Shown here: in pieces, positions 43,380 through 51,379 of the stretch | Layout of the letters: each line of letters begins with the position of its first letter | Numbering within the stretch: the stretch's first letter is position 1 | Assembly (NCBI GenBank): GCA_000513555.1 | Contig: ALYD01000001.1 | Span: forward strand, 186,001 to 250,000 | DNA length: 64,000 nucleotides | DNA from: Lachnospiraceae bacterium JC7 | GTDB taxonomy: Bacteria; Bacillota; Clostridia; Lachnospirales; Lachnospiraceae | Direction of reading: 5' to 3' | Notes under the pieces: generated by a model | What the model saw: only the letters and a program-made list of their open reading frames with translations | Told to the model about the DNA's origin: nothing | Databases searched by the model: none | Made by a program: the position numbers and the translations under genes

Positions 43380-45539
43380 TTACTCCGCCGGAGCGAAGTT
43401 ACATACATATGATGCTATTACGGTATCAGTGGCTGCATCAACAACTTCCACTGTACCGAGGGGGATTCCTGCTTCACCCTTTATCTTCGGGAATACTACC
43501 TGAAGCTCTGTCCCAACTTCATAGGAACGGGCTCCCTGCAGAGTCCTGTAGCGCTCTTCTCCGTTCACGTCCTGACGGAGTCTGATGGATACAAGTGTGG
43601 TTCCGCTGGCACCCGGTTCAGATGCTCCTCCTAAAGGGACAACTGTATTTATAGAGCCATACCATGAAGAATCCGCAGCAGAAGAACTGAGAGTCGAACT
43701 CTGGGTCTCTGCACTTTTTACGCTGGACTCGCCATCAGGTCCGGATGATACTGTGAGGCTGACTACACTGCCCTTGAAAGCAGCGGTTCCGCCCTTTACG
43801 GACTGGTCCATGACCTTACCGGCTTCTCTCTGATGATCAGGTAGATAGGTTATGTCTCCCGGAATAAGATCAAGAAGTTTAAGTGTGGTCAGGGCATCGG
43901 CTTCAGAGTAGCCTGAAAGATCCGGAACCTTCACCATGTTGGCATCGAGACCCTTGGAAACGAAGATCTCCAGAGGATCAGGACCTGAAGAATCAGGCTT
44001 GCTGGTGTTTATCACGTATCCTGTCGGAATGGTGTCTGAGGGTACTTCCACTATCTTGTACTGTATATCCCTGTCTTTGAGCTGACTTTCAAGCTCTTGT
44101 ATATTAATGGAATGAAGAGCCTCAAGAGTTGAAGGGTCATCCTTGTCATAGAACACGATGGTCTGTGCTCCCTTTGAGACCGTAACCTTTACAGTATCGC
44201 CGACAGAATAATTTCCGTTAGGATAACTGATTATGACACCTTCGTTGTAGATGTCTGAGTAGGCCTCCTTTTCCACTTCGATATGGATATTGTACTCACG
44301 GAGTTCTTCATTGGCCTCTTCCACAGAAAGACCGATTATGCCCTGAAGATGTGTTTCCAGAGCCGAGATGGTGATACTTACTTCACTGGTCACTTCGGTT
44401 TCTGTAGTCTCTGCCGCAGTGGTGGTTTCGAGAGGCGCATGGGCATCCCGGAAAAAGCTGATCATATTCTTTGCGATGATCAGAACGATGATAAGTATAC
44501 ATATGCCGCAGGCAATGGCTATCATGCGGTATATCATGAAGGTACGGTCATTGATGAGCTTATGTTCATCCTGAATGGCTGAACCATCCTCTTCTGAACT
44601 GCCTGTATCTCCTGCTTTTTGCAGAGCCTTTATATCCGAAAGCTCTTCTGCAGATAAGACTCTGGTCTCACCAAGGTCCTGAGGGATACGTCCTTTCATG
44701 AAAGAACCGGATGGATCCTTTATGGCCTTCTGAAGGTCTCTTCCCAGCTCGTCGATATGCTGATAACGCTTCTCGGGAAGCTTCTGCATACACTTGGAAA
44801 CGATATAATCAAGAGCCGGATAAACATCAGGTGCCAGGTTTTTAACCTTGGGGATAGGATTCTCAAGATGTGCAAAAACCACGGCAACAGAGGTGCTTCC
44901 GTCGTAAGGCACCTTTCCTGTCAGCATCTCGTAGAGCGTACATCCGAAGCTGTATATATCCGAGCGTTCGTCGGACTGACCTGAGCGGGCCTGCTCAGGA
45001 GAAATGTAATGCACAGATCCCATGACTGTAGTGGTGACAGTCTGCTGTGTGGCAGCTCTTGCAATACCGAAATCAGCTACCTTTACAGTTCCGTCACCGG
45101 AAACGATCATGTTCTGAGGCTTGATATCTCTGTGAACTATTCCGTTCTTATGGGCCTGCTCTATGCCCCCTACTACCTGAAGTGCGATGGCGATGGCTTC
45201 CTTGGAATCCATACGGCCCTTCCTCTGTATGTAGGATTTGAGGGTGATTCCCTCCACAAGCTCCATCACTATGTAGTGGATCTTGTTTTTGTGGTTGTCG
45301 ATAATGTCATAGACCCCGACGATGTTGGGATGGTTGAGCTTCGCCGCAGCCTGAGCTTCATTCTGGAATTTGCGTATGAACTCCTTGTCCTCGCAGTATT
45401 CTTCCTTCAGAACCTTGATGGCGACTTCACGCCCCATTTTTGTATCGGTTGCACGGTAAACGTAGCTCATTCCGCCCTGACCTATCAGAGAGTTGATCTT
45501 ATAACGGTCATCGAGAATCTGTCCTTCCTGAACCATCAT
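43380..45539 (-). CDS. prkC: PASTA-domain serine/threonine protein kinase (PrkC/PknB/Stk1)
   Basis: Wall-sensing kinase of 719 residues: kinase domain (about 12-275) with GQGGMSYVY, catalytic HRDIKPQNM, DFGIARA and SPEQARSGQ; a membrane helix (about 333-360, MIYRMIAIACGICILIIVLIIAKNMI in part); about three PASTA repeats outside (about 385-605, e.g. GLSVEEANEELREYNI and VPDLSGYSEADALTTLKLLDL); and a C-terminal beta-rich domain of about 95 residues (from NTVVPLGGASEPG) that is not PASTA. All catalytic residues are intact. It overlaps the phosphatase gene (ATGA), SD GAGGAGG. Ligand likely muropeptide or lipid II by family knowledge. Confidence 0.96.
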   Translation of the reverse strand: MMVQEGQILDDRYKINSLIGQGGMSYVYRATDTKMGREVAIKVLKEEYCEDKEFIRKFQNEAQAAAKLNHPNIVGVYDIIDNHKNKIHYIVMELVEGITLKSYIQRKGRMDSKEAIAIALQVVGGIEQAHKNGIVHRDIKPQNMIVSGDGTVKVADFGIARAATQQTVTTTVMGSVHYISPEQARSGQSDERSDIYSFGCTLYEMLTGKVPYDGSTSVAVVFAHLENPIPKVKNLAPDVYPALDYIVSKCMQKLPEKRYQHIDELGRDLQKAIKDPSGSFMKGRIPQDLGETRVLSAEELSDIKALQKAGDTGSSEEDGSAIQDEHKLINDRTFMIYRMIAIACGICILIIVLIIAKNMISFFRDAHAPLETTTAAETTETEVTSEVSITISALETHLQGIIGLSVEEANEELREYNIHIEVEKEAYSDIYNEGVIISYPNGNYSVGDTVKVTVSKGAQTIVFYDKDDPSTLEALHSINIQELESQLKDRDIQYKIVEVPSDTIPTGYVINTSKPDSSGPDPLEIFVSKGLDANMVKVPDLSGYSEADALTTLKLLDLIPGDITYLPDHQREAGKVMDQSVKGGTAAFKGSVVSLTVSSGPDGESSVKSAETQSSTLSSSAADSSWYGSINTVVPLGGASEPGASGTTLVSIRLRQDVNGEERYRTLQGARSYEVGTELQVVFPKIKGEAGIPLGTVEVVDAATDTVIASYVCNFAPAE

Positions 45540-46282
45540 GATTCAACCTCCTCTCTGTAGGGATCCACAAGGACAATTCCGATGTTATCCTTACCGCCGT
45601 TTATATTGGCCATATCTATGAGCGCCTGAACCTTCTCGAGAACAGAGCTTCGTTCGCGGATGATATTCCGTATGCTTTCGTTATCCACCATGTTGGTGAG
45701 ACCATCCGAACACATGAGAAGATAATCACCCTCTGAAAGCTCCACCTCAAAGAAATCCGCAGACACCTTTTCCTCGATCCCCACTGCTCTGGTGATAATG
45801 TTTCTGGAATTGAGGTAGTCTTTTGAACCGCGGCGCATGAATCCGCGTCGGATCATTTCTTCAACATAGGAGTGATCTCTGGTGATCTGTCTGATGCTGT
45901 TTCCGTGAATAAGATAAGCTCTTGAGTCGCCTATATTGCTGACAGTCAGATTATTGCCGTCAAAAAAAGCTGTAACGAGGGTCGTACCCATACCGTTGAG
46001 ATTCTCATCTTCCAGAGACAGCTTATAAAGGCGTTCATTGACGTCCGAGATGGCATCCTGTATGAGCTGAATGCTGGGAACTCCAGTCGGAGCTTCGGCG
46101 ATGTACTGCTTAAATTCTTCCACGGCGAAACGTGAGGCATAGTCCCCGGCCTTGTGACCTCCCATGCCGTCGGCAAGAAGGAAAAGATTGGGTAATGCAC
46201 CTATAGATCGATCGGTCGCAAAAACATAATCTTGATTCATGCGTCTTTTGCGGCCCTTATCCGTTTTTGCAAAAAAGACCAT
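45536..46282 (-). CDS. prpC: PP2C-family protein phosphatase (PrpC/Stp)
   Basis: Dephosphorylates PrkC and its targets. 248 residues with the PPM metal motifs: QDYVFATD near the N-terminus, LADGMGGHKAGDYAS, MGTTLVTAFF, NIGDSRAYLI, MCSDGLTNM and GGKDNIGIV. It precedes prkC with a four-base overlap, SD AGGAG. The pair is conserved across Firmicutes. Confidence 0.97.
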   Translation of the reverse strand: MVFFAKTDKGRKRRMNQDYVFATDRSIGALPNLFLLADGMGGHKAGDYASRFAVEEFKQYIAEAPTGVPSIQLIQDAISDVNERLYKLSLEDENLNGMGTTLVTAFFDGNNLTVSNIGDSRAYLIHGNSIRQITRDHSYVEEMIRRGFMRRGSKDYLNSRNIITRAVGIEEKVSADFFEVELSEGDYLLMCSDGLTNMVDNESIRNIIRERSSVLEKVQALIDMANINGGKDNIGIVLVDPYREEVES

Positions 46283-46349
46283 CAGTTACTCCTTAAAATA
46301 TCAGTAATATAACTAGTTAAGTTCAGGAAAGCTCCATGTAAAGTTTTCC

Positions 46350-47405
46350 TCAGTTTTCATTCTCAAGGTAGTTACGACGTAACTGTCCGCAGGATCCGGA
46401 AATGTCGGAACCCATCTCGCGGCGTATGGTGGCCGCAATACCGTTCTTTTCAAGAATGTGCTGGAAAGCCTCGATCTTTGTACGGTCAGGTCTCTTCCAG
46501 TCACGTTCCTTTATGGGATTAACGGGAATGAGGTTCACATGACACTGGAGTTTTCCCTGGTCCTTCATCCCTTTAATGAGACGAACCAGCTGCTGTGCTT
46601 CATCCTTGTTGTCATTCACGCCTTCCACTACGGAATACTCAAAGGTGACACGTCTGCCTGTTTTTTCGAAATAATACTCTATGGCAGGCATGATCTCCGA
46701 AAGAGAATACTTGTTTGCGATAGGCATAAGAGTCTTACGGGTCTCATCGTTAGGAGCATGGAGACTGAGGGCAAGAGTTATGCCGTAGTTTGCGTCTGCA
46801 AGTTCTCTTATGCGTGGAACGAGACCGCAGGTGGAAACGGTAATGTTTCTTCTGGAGATATTGAGCCCGTTCTCATCTGAGATCATACGGATAAACCTGG
46901 TGAACTCATCGTAGTTGTCCAGGGGTTCACCTGAGCCCATGATGACAATGTTGTCAACTCTCTCACCGGTGTCACGCTGCATACGGTAGACCTGACCGAG
47001 CATCTCACCGGAAGTAAGATTACGGGCAAGACCGTCGATGGTGGAAGCACAGAACCTGCAGCCCATTCGGCAGCCCACCTGACTGGAAATGCAGACAGAA
47101 TTGCCGTGCTGGTATTTCATCCATACCGACTCTATGACATGTCCGTCCTGCATGCGGTTAATGAATTTCTTCGTTCCGTCGATCTTCGAGGTTAGTACCT
47201 CTACTGTCCCGGGAAGTGATGCCGAGTAGTTCTCGGAAAGCTTATCCCTAAGCTGCTTTGAGATATTGGTCATCTCATCGAAACCGTCCACCAGCTTCAC
47301 ATGAAGCCACTGATATATCTGCTTTGCACGGAAGGGCTTTTCTCCCATTTCCGCCAGCAGTGTTTCTAAATCTTTATATTCAAGATCTCGTAAATTCTTC
47401 ATCAT
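46350..47405 (-). CDS. rlmN: Dual-specificity RNA methyltransferase RlmN
   Basis: Radical-SAM enzyme that methylates A2503 of 23S rRNA and A37 of some tRNAs. 351 residues with the radical-SAM cysteines in GCRMGCRFCAST, GSGEPLDNYDEF, and the catalytic mechanism Cys near the C-terminus (GSDISGSCGQLRRNYLENEN in part). It could start at either of two adjacent ATG codons (47405 or 47402); no strong SD is visible. It is 67 bases before prpC. Confidence 0.97.
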   Translation of the reverse strand: MMKNLRDLEYKDLETLLAEMGEKPFRAKQIYQWLHVKLVDGFDEMTNISKQLRDKLSENYSASLPGTVEVLTSKIDGTKKFINRMQDGHVIESVWMKYQHGNSVCISSQVGCRMGCRFCASTIDGLARNLTSGEMLGQVYRMQRDTGERVDNIVIMGSGEPLDNYDEFTRFIRMISDENGLNISRRNITVSTCGLVPRIRELADANYGITLALSLHAPNDETRKTLMPIANKYSLSEIMPAIEYYFEKTGRRVTFEYSVVEGVNDNKDEAQQLVRLIKGMKDQGKLQCHVNLIPVNPIKERDWKRPDRTKIEAFQHILEKNGIAATIRREMGSDISGSCGQLRRNYLENEN

Positions 47406-47481
47406 TTTCAGGTTATATCTATAGTTTAAATACAGGGAGAATGCAGGAAGTCATACCTGCATCCTGTCCTTCTACTTTGAA

Positions 47482-48840
47482 TCAGTCTTTTTTGAAAACA
47501 CAGAGGTAGAATCCGTCAGATGGCTCACCCGGCAGGAACTTTCGCTCCTTTATAAGAGTGAATCCCGGAATCTCAAGGATGAAATCTCTGTTGTCCTCAT
47601 TCTCCTCTTTACTGAGGGTACAGGTGGAGTAAACAAGCTTTCCGCCCGGTTTCACATAGCGTACCACAGTGGTGAGGATCTCTCTTTGAAGAGCCTGAAG
47701 CTCTTTTATACCATCGAGAGAGGCGCCGAAACGAATGTCGGGCTTTTTGCCGATTATACCGAGACCGGAACATGGAAGATCCGCCAGTACTATATCTGCT
47801 TTTCCTTCACCCTTTTCGTTAATGAGTGACTCGTCAAGGAGTCTCGCATCAAAGGCTCTGGCTGAGATATTTTTCAGATCAAGTCTTTCGATGTTTTCCT
47901 GTATGAGTCTGACCTTGTCTTCTGTAAGGTCTCTCGCGTCAACGTGTCCTGTTCCCTTAAGAAGCTCTGCCACATGGCAGCTCTTTCCGCCCGGTGCCGA
48001 GCATACATCAACGATATAGTCTCCGGCCTTAGGATCGGCTTCGATGCCAACCTGCTGTGAAGCATAATCCTGGATGGTTATTTCACCGCTCTTGAAGAGC
48101 TTTGTCTTTGAAATATTGCCATCCATCACTTCTGAATGACCGTCCTTGAAACGGACATAATTTTCCTTTGATCCTGTGAGGAACCAGCGGAGCATATTTT
48201 CTGTTTCGTCCTTGCCGTACAGCTTGCGGAGATAGTCATAGAGCCAGAGAGGTGTACTGAGTCTTATGTAGGCAGGAGTCTTTCCTGTATGTGCGAGATC
48301 GGCAAAGATGGTCTCCTTCTCTCTGGAAACGGAACGGAGAACACCGTTCACATAGCCCGAAAGGAAGAAGATCTTATTCTCGTTCTGTTCCTTGATGAAG
48401 TTAACAGCTTCATTGATGGCTGCACTGTCAGGCACCTTGTCCATATAAAGGATCTGGTATGAAGACATACGAAGAACAGTCCGTATGAGCGGATCCATGT
48501 TCTTCGTGTGGGTCTTGCTGAATTTGTTAAGTATAAAATCAAGCTGAATACAGTACTCTATGGTACCCTCGACGAGACGGGTGATAAAAGCTCTGTCTCT
48601 TTCAGTGAGATTTGTATATTGATGAAGCTGCTCTCTCAGAATGATATGGGAGAACTGCTTTTCCTCAAGAATTTTTATAAGGCTATGAACAGCAATAGAC
48701 CGCGGTGTTACTGCGGTCTTTTTCTCAATCGTATTGTTTGTTTTACTGTCCTTCCGTCTGTTTAAGGAAGGCTTTTTTGAGGAGGAGCCGAAGCTTCTTT
48801 GTCCGGCTCTTCCTGTCAGATTTTTCTTTTTATTATCCAT
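47482..48840 (-). CDS. rsmB: 16S rRNA (cytosine-C5) methyltransferase RsmB
   Basis: 452 residues: N-terminal basic tail, NusB-like helical domain (about 45-185, SLIKILEEKQFSHIILREQL), then the SAM methyltransferase domain with CSAPGGKSCHVAELL, DLPCSGLGIIGKKPDIR (release Cys) and YSTCTLSKEEN (catalytic Cys). The NusB domain distinguishes it from the RsmF protein at 12940-14331. It follows the zinc peptidase gene by nine bases. Confidence 0.96.
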   Translation of the reverse strand: MDNKKKNLTGRAGQRSFGSSSKKPSLNRRKDSKTNNTIEKKTAVTPRSIAVHSLIKILEEKQFSHIILREQLHQYTNLTERDRAFITRLVEGTIEYCIQLDFILNKFSKTHTKNMDPLIRTVLRMSSYQILYMDKVPDSAAINEAVNFIKEQNENKIFFLSGYVNGVLRSVSREKETIFADLAHTGKTPAYIRLSTPLWLYDYLRKLYGKDETENMLRWFLTGSKENYVRFKDGHSEVMDGNISKTKLFKSGEITIQDYASQQVGIEADPKAGDYIVDVCSAPGGKSCHVAELLKGTGHVDARDLTEDKVRLIQENIERLDLKNISARAFDARLLDESLINEKGEGKADIVLADLPCSGLGIIGKKPDIRFGASLDGIKELQALQREILTTVVRYVKPGGKLVYSTCTLSKEENEDNRDFILEIPGFTLIKERKFLPGEPSDGFYLCVFKKD

Positions 48841-48849
48841 TTAATTACT

Positions 48850-49557
48850 TTATCTTCTTCTATCTCTTCCCTTTGCGATGAGGATCAAACGTAAAAGCTG
48901 CAGGATCGATGATGCCGCAGCGGCAACGTATGTAAGTGCAGCTGCATGAAGGACAGCCTTTACACCTGCAATTTCATCCTGTGTCATCATGCCGTTCTCC
49001 TGGAGAGTCTGAACTGCTCTTCTTGAAGCATCGAACTCAACAGGAAGAGTCAGGATCTGGAAAGATATAGCTACAACAAAAGCCATGATGCCGAAATTGA
49101 TAAGAGGTGTCATTCCGATGATCATACCGAAAATGACCAGAGGAATGGAAAATTTTGAAGCGATGGCACAGGCCGGAGAAATGGTTCTGGTAAGTACAAG
49201 AGGAGAATAACTTCTTGCATCCTGAATGGCATGACCGCACTCATGAGCGGCTACGCCGATGGCGGCTATGGATGTGCTGCCTATGGTGGACTGACTCAGA
49301 TTAAGGACTTTTTTGCTGGGTACATAGTTATCTGTAAGTTCACCTGCTATGCCCTGAACTCTGACATTATTGATTCCGTTTCTCTGAAGTATCATTTCAG
49401 CTGCCTGGGCACCTGTAAGTCCTGAACGGGACTGAACTCTCGAATACTTCTCGAAGGTCGATTTTACATTGGCGCTGGCGATCATACTTAAAGCCGCACC
49501 GATGAGAACAAGAATATATGTCCAATCAAAATACATTGGATAGCCATAACCGTACAT
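48850..49557 (-). CDS. YugP-family neutral zinc metallopeptidase (membrane)
   Basis: 235 residues from ATG 49557 (SD GGGAGG seven bases upstream; the frame is open to 49599 without an SD). A membrane helix near the N-terminus (about 15-35), the catalytic HEXXH in AHECGHAIQ, a third ligand in the downstream EFDASRRAVQTL region, and three further membrane segments. Family members are membrane-embedded zinc proteases with unknown substrates. It interrupts the classic fmt-rsmB order. Confidence 0.88.
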   Translation of the reverse strand: MYGYGYPMYFDWTYILVLIGAALSMIASANVKSTFEKYSRVQSRSGLTGAQAAEMILQRNGINNVRVQGIAGELTDNYVPSKKVLNLSQSTIGSTSIAAIGVAAHECGHAIQDARSYSPLVLTRTISPACAIASKFSIPLVIFGMIIGMTPLINFGIMAFVVAISFQILTLPVEFDASRRAVQTLQENGMMTQDEIAGVKAVLHAAALTYVAAAASSILQLLRLILIAKGRDRRR

Positions 49558-49592
49558 AGTAAATCCTCCCATGTTAATCAAATAAGGAGAAA

Positions 49593-49700
49593 ATGCCATT
49601 AGATGGCGCTATTCCATAGCGCCAAGGCATTTTCGTTTGATTTCACCTTTGCGGTGAAACCAGCCTCGCCGGCTGGCAACCGCGTTTCTATGAAACGTGG
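49593..49700. repeat. Four consecutive hairpins between fmt and the zinc peptidase gene
   Basis: In about 108 bp there are four inverted repeats: TGGCGCTA/TAGCGCCA (49604-49624) nested in an outer AATGCC/GGCATT pair (49593-49632 region); TTTCACC/GGTGAAA (about 49640-49658); CCAGCC/GGCTGG (about 49660-49677); and CGCGTTTC/GAAACGTG (about 49681-49699). The gap holds no ORF. The series could be a stable mRNA structure, a dispersed repeat or a fmt terminator. Confidence 0.7.
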
Positions 49701-50678
49701 TTAATAACGATAGCCTCGCAGGAAATCTTCCGCTGTCATGCGCTTCTTTCCTTCAAGCTGAAGTTCGTTGAGTCTAAGATAATCCTCTCCGCAGGAAGCT
49801 ATGAGAAGCTTCTTTTTATCGCTGAAAAGCTTTGCGGATTTTTCATGCTCTGCCTTTTCCGGGTCTCTGTCTGTTTCAAGAACAGATACCTCCTGAAGAT
49901 CAAATTCCTTTATCTCAGAGGCTGTGAGAACATCCGCATCCCAGAGCTTAAGCTGCTTTCCTGAAAGGAAGGTATAAGCTGAAGGCCATGGATTGAGACC
50001 GCGGATCTTACGCTCTATCTCAACTGCAGGACGTGACCAGTCTATAAGACCTGATGATTTTGTAAAGAGACCTACCTTTGTGGCGAGAGACGCATCCTGA
50101 GGAGTGCGGGTAAGTGTACCCTTTTCAATAGCCTCCAGAGTCTCGACAATAAGCTCTCCGCCCAGTGCCGCAAGCTTGTCAAAAAGGCTTCCGCCGGTCT
50201 CTTTTTTATCGAGGCGGAGCTTCTTCGTCATGAGGATATCTCCTGTATCGAGGCCTGCGTCCATCATCATGGTGGTGACACCGGATTCCTCGTCGCCGTT
50301 AAGCACTGCCCACTGTATAGGAGCGGCTCCGCGGTACCTGGGAAGAAGTGATGCGTGAACATTGATGCAGCCATACTTCGGAATATCCAGTATCTCCTGA
50401 GGAAGTATCTGACCGAAGGCGGTAACAACGATAACGTCAGGAGCCTGGTCTCTGAGGAGCTGTTTTGCTTCCTCGTCGGAACGGATCTTAAGAGGAGTGA
50501 TCACGGGTATGCCGTAATTCTCGGCAGCGATCCTTACATCACTCTTCTGAGCCTCCCCGTGACGTCCCTTCGGACGGTCAGGCTGAGTAACAACGAGAGA
50601 TATGTCATGACCTGCCTTATAAAGATAATCTAATGTTGACACCGCAAAATCAGGTGTTCCCATGAATATTACTTTCAA
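49701..50678 (-). CDS. fmt: Methionyl-tRNA formyltransferase
   Basis: Formylates initiator tRNA. 325 residues with the Rossmann start MGTPDFAV, the catalytic HASLLPRYRGAAPIQWAVLNGD segment (Asn/His/Asp triad) and TGVTTMMMDAGLDTGD-like GVTTMMMDAGLDTGDIL; the C-terminal OB domain follows. The gene follows def, as in nearly all Firmicutes. Length and motifs complete. Confidence 0.98.
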   Translation of the reverse strand: MKVIFMGTPDFAVSTLDYLYKAGHDISLVVTQPDRPKGRHGEAQKSDVRIAAENYGIPVITPLKIRSDEEAKQLLRDQAPDVIVVTAFGQILPQEILDIPKYGCINVHASLLPRYRGAAPIQWAVLNGDEESGVTTMMMDAGLDTGDILMTKKLRLDKKETGGSLFDKLAALGGELIVETLEAIEKGTLTRTPQDASLATKVGLFTKSSGLIDWSRPAVEIERKIRGLNPWPSAYTFLSGKQLKLWDADVLTASEIKEFDLQEVSVLETDRDPEKAEHEKSAKLFSDKKKLLIASCGEDYLRLNELQLEGKKRMTAEDFLRGYRY

Positions 50679-50725
50679 ATCTTTCCTCCTGATAGGCTAA
50701 ATAAGCTGAGCACTTCGAGATATGC

Positions 50726-50768
50726 TTTTGAATCCTTCGGTACATTACACATACCGAAGAATTCAAAA
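50726..50768. other. Long hairpin between def and fmt
   Basis: A 17-bp stem with one C-A mismatch (50726-50742 with 50752-50768). No T-tract follows on the minus strand, so it is an intercistronic structure rather than a clear terminator. Confidence 0.6.
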
Positions 50769-50781
50769 AGTATGTGAAGTC

Positions 50782-51297
50782 TTATGCTTCTTCCATTTCG
50801 TCCTCGTCGAAATCATATTCCTCGAGGTTTTCGTAAGTCACGTCCTCGAGCTCGCCCTCTACCTTTGTAGTGTAGAGAACTCCGTGTAAGTGATCGTTCT
50901 CATGAGCCATGGCTCTTGCAAGAAGACCCTCTGCATCGAACTCGTATGGCTCCATGTTGATGTCATAAGCCTTTACGTGAACCTTCATAGGACGGGTAAC
51001 TACACCCTCCTTGCCCGGAACTGAAAGACAGCCCTCTTCGCCGGTCTGCTCTTCCTCGCCGATGGCTGTTACTGTCGGATTGATGCATACATAACGCTTT
51101 CCGTCTCCGATATCCACAACGAAAAGCTGACGAAGTATACCTACCTGAGGTGCGGCAAGGCCTACACCGTTAGCATCATACATGGTCTCAAACATATCCA
51201 TGATGAGCTCCTTTGTACGGTCTGATACAGTCTTTATAGGCTTGCACTCCTTCTCAAGAATAGGATCGCCGATTACTCTGATTGTTCTTAATGCCAT
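50782..51297 (-). CDS. def: Peptide deformylase
   Basis: Removes N-formyl groups from nascent proteins; metal-dependent. 171 residues with the three family motifs GVGLAAPQVG, EEGCLSVPG and HENDHLHG (HExDH), holding the Cys and two His metal ligands. An acidic tail (EEYDFDEDEMEEA) is extra. Downstream of priA, upstream of fmt. Confidence 0.98.
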   Translation of the reverse strand: MALRTIRVIGDPILEKECKPIKTVSDRTKELIMDMFETMYDANGVGLAAPQVGILRQLFVVDIGDGKRYVCINPTVTAIGEEEQTGEEGCLSVPGKEGVVTRPMKVHVKAYDINMEPYEFDAEGLLARAMAHENDHLHGVLYTTKVEGELEDVTYENLEEYDFDEDEMEEA

Positions 51298-51379
51298 TTT
51301 AAACTCCCTAAATATATATGGTTTATAATTGATTTATCATAGAAAGGATCATGAACAGTGATGTATGCACACAAGCCTT

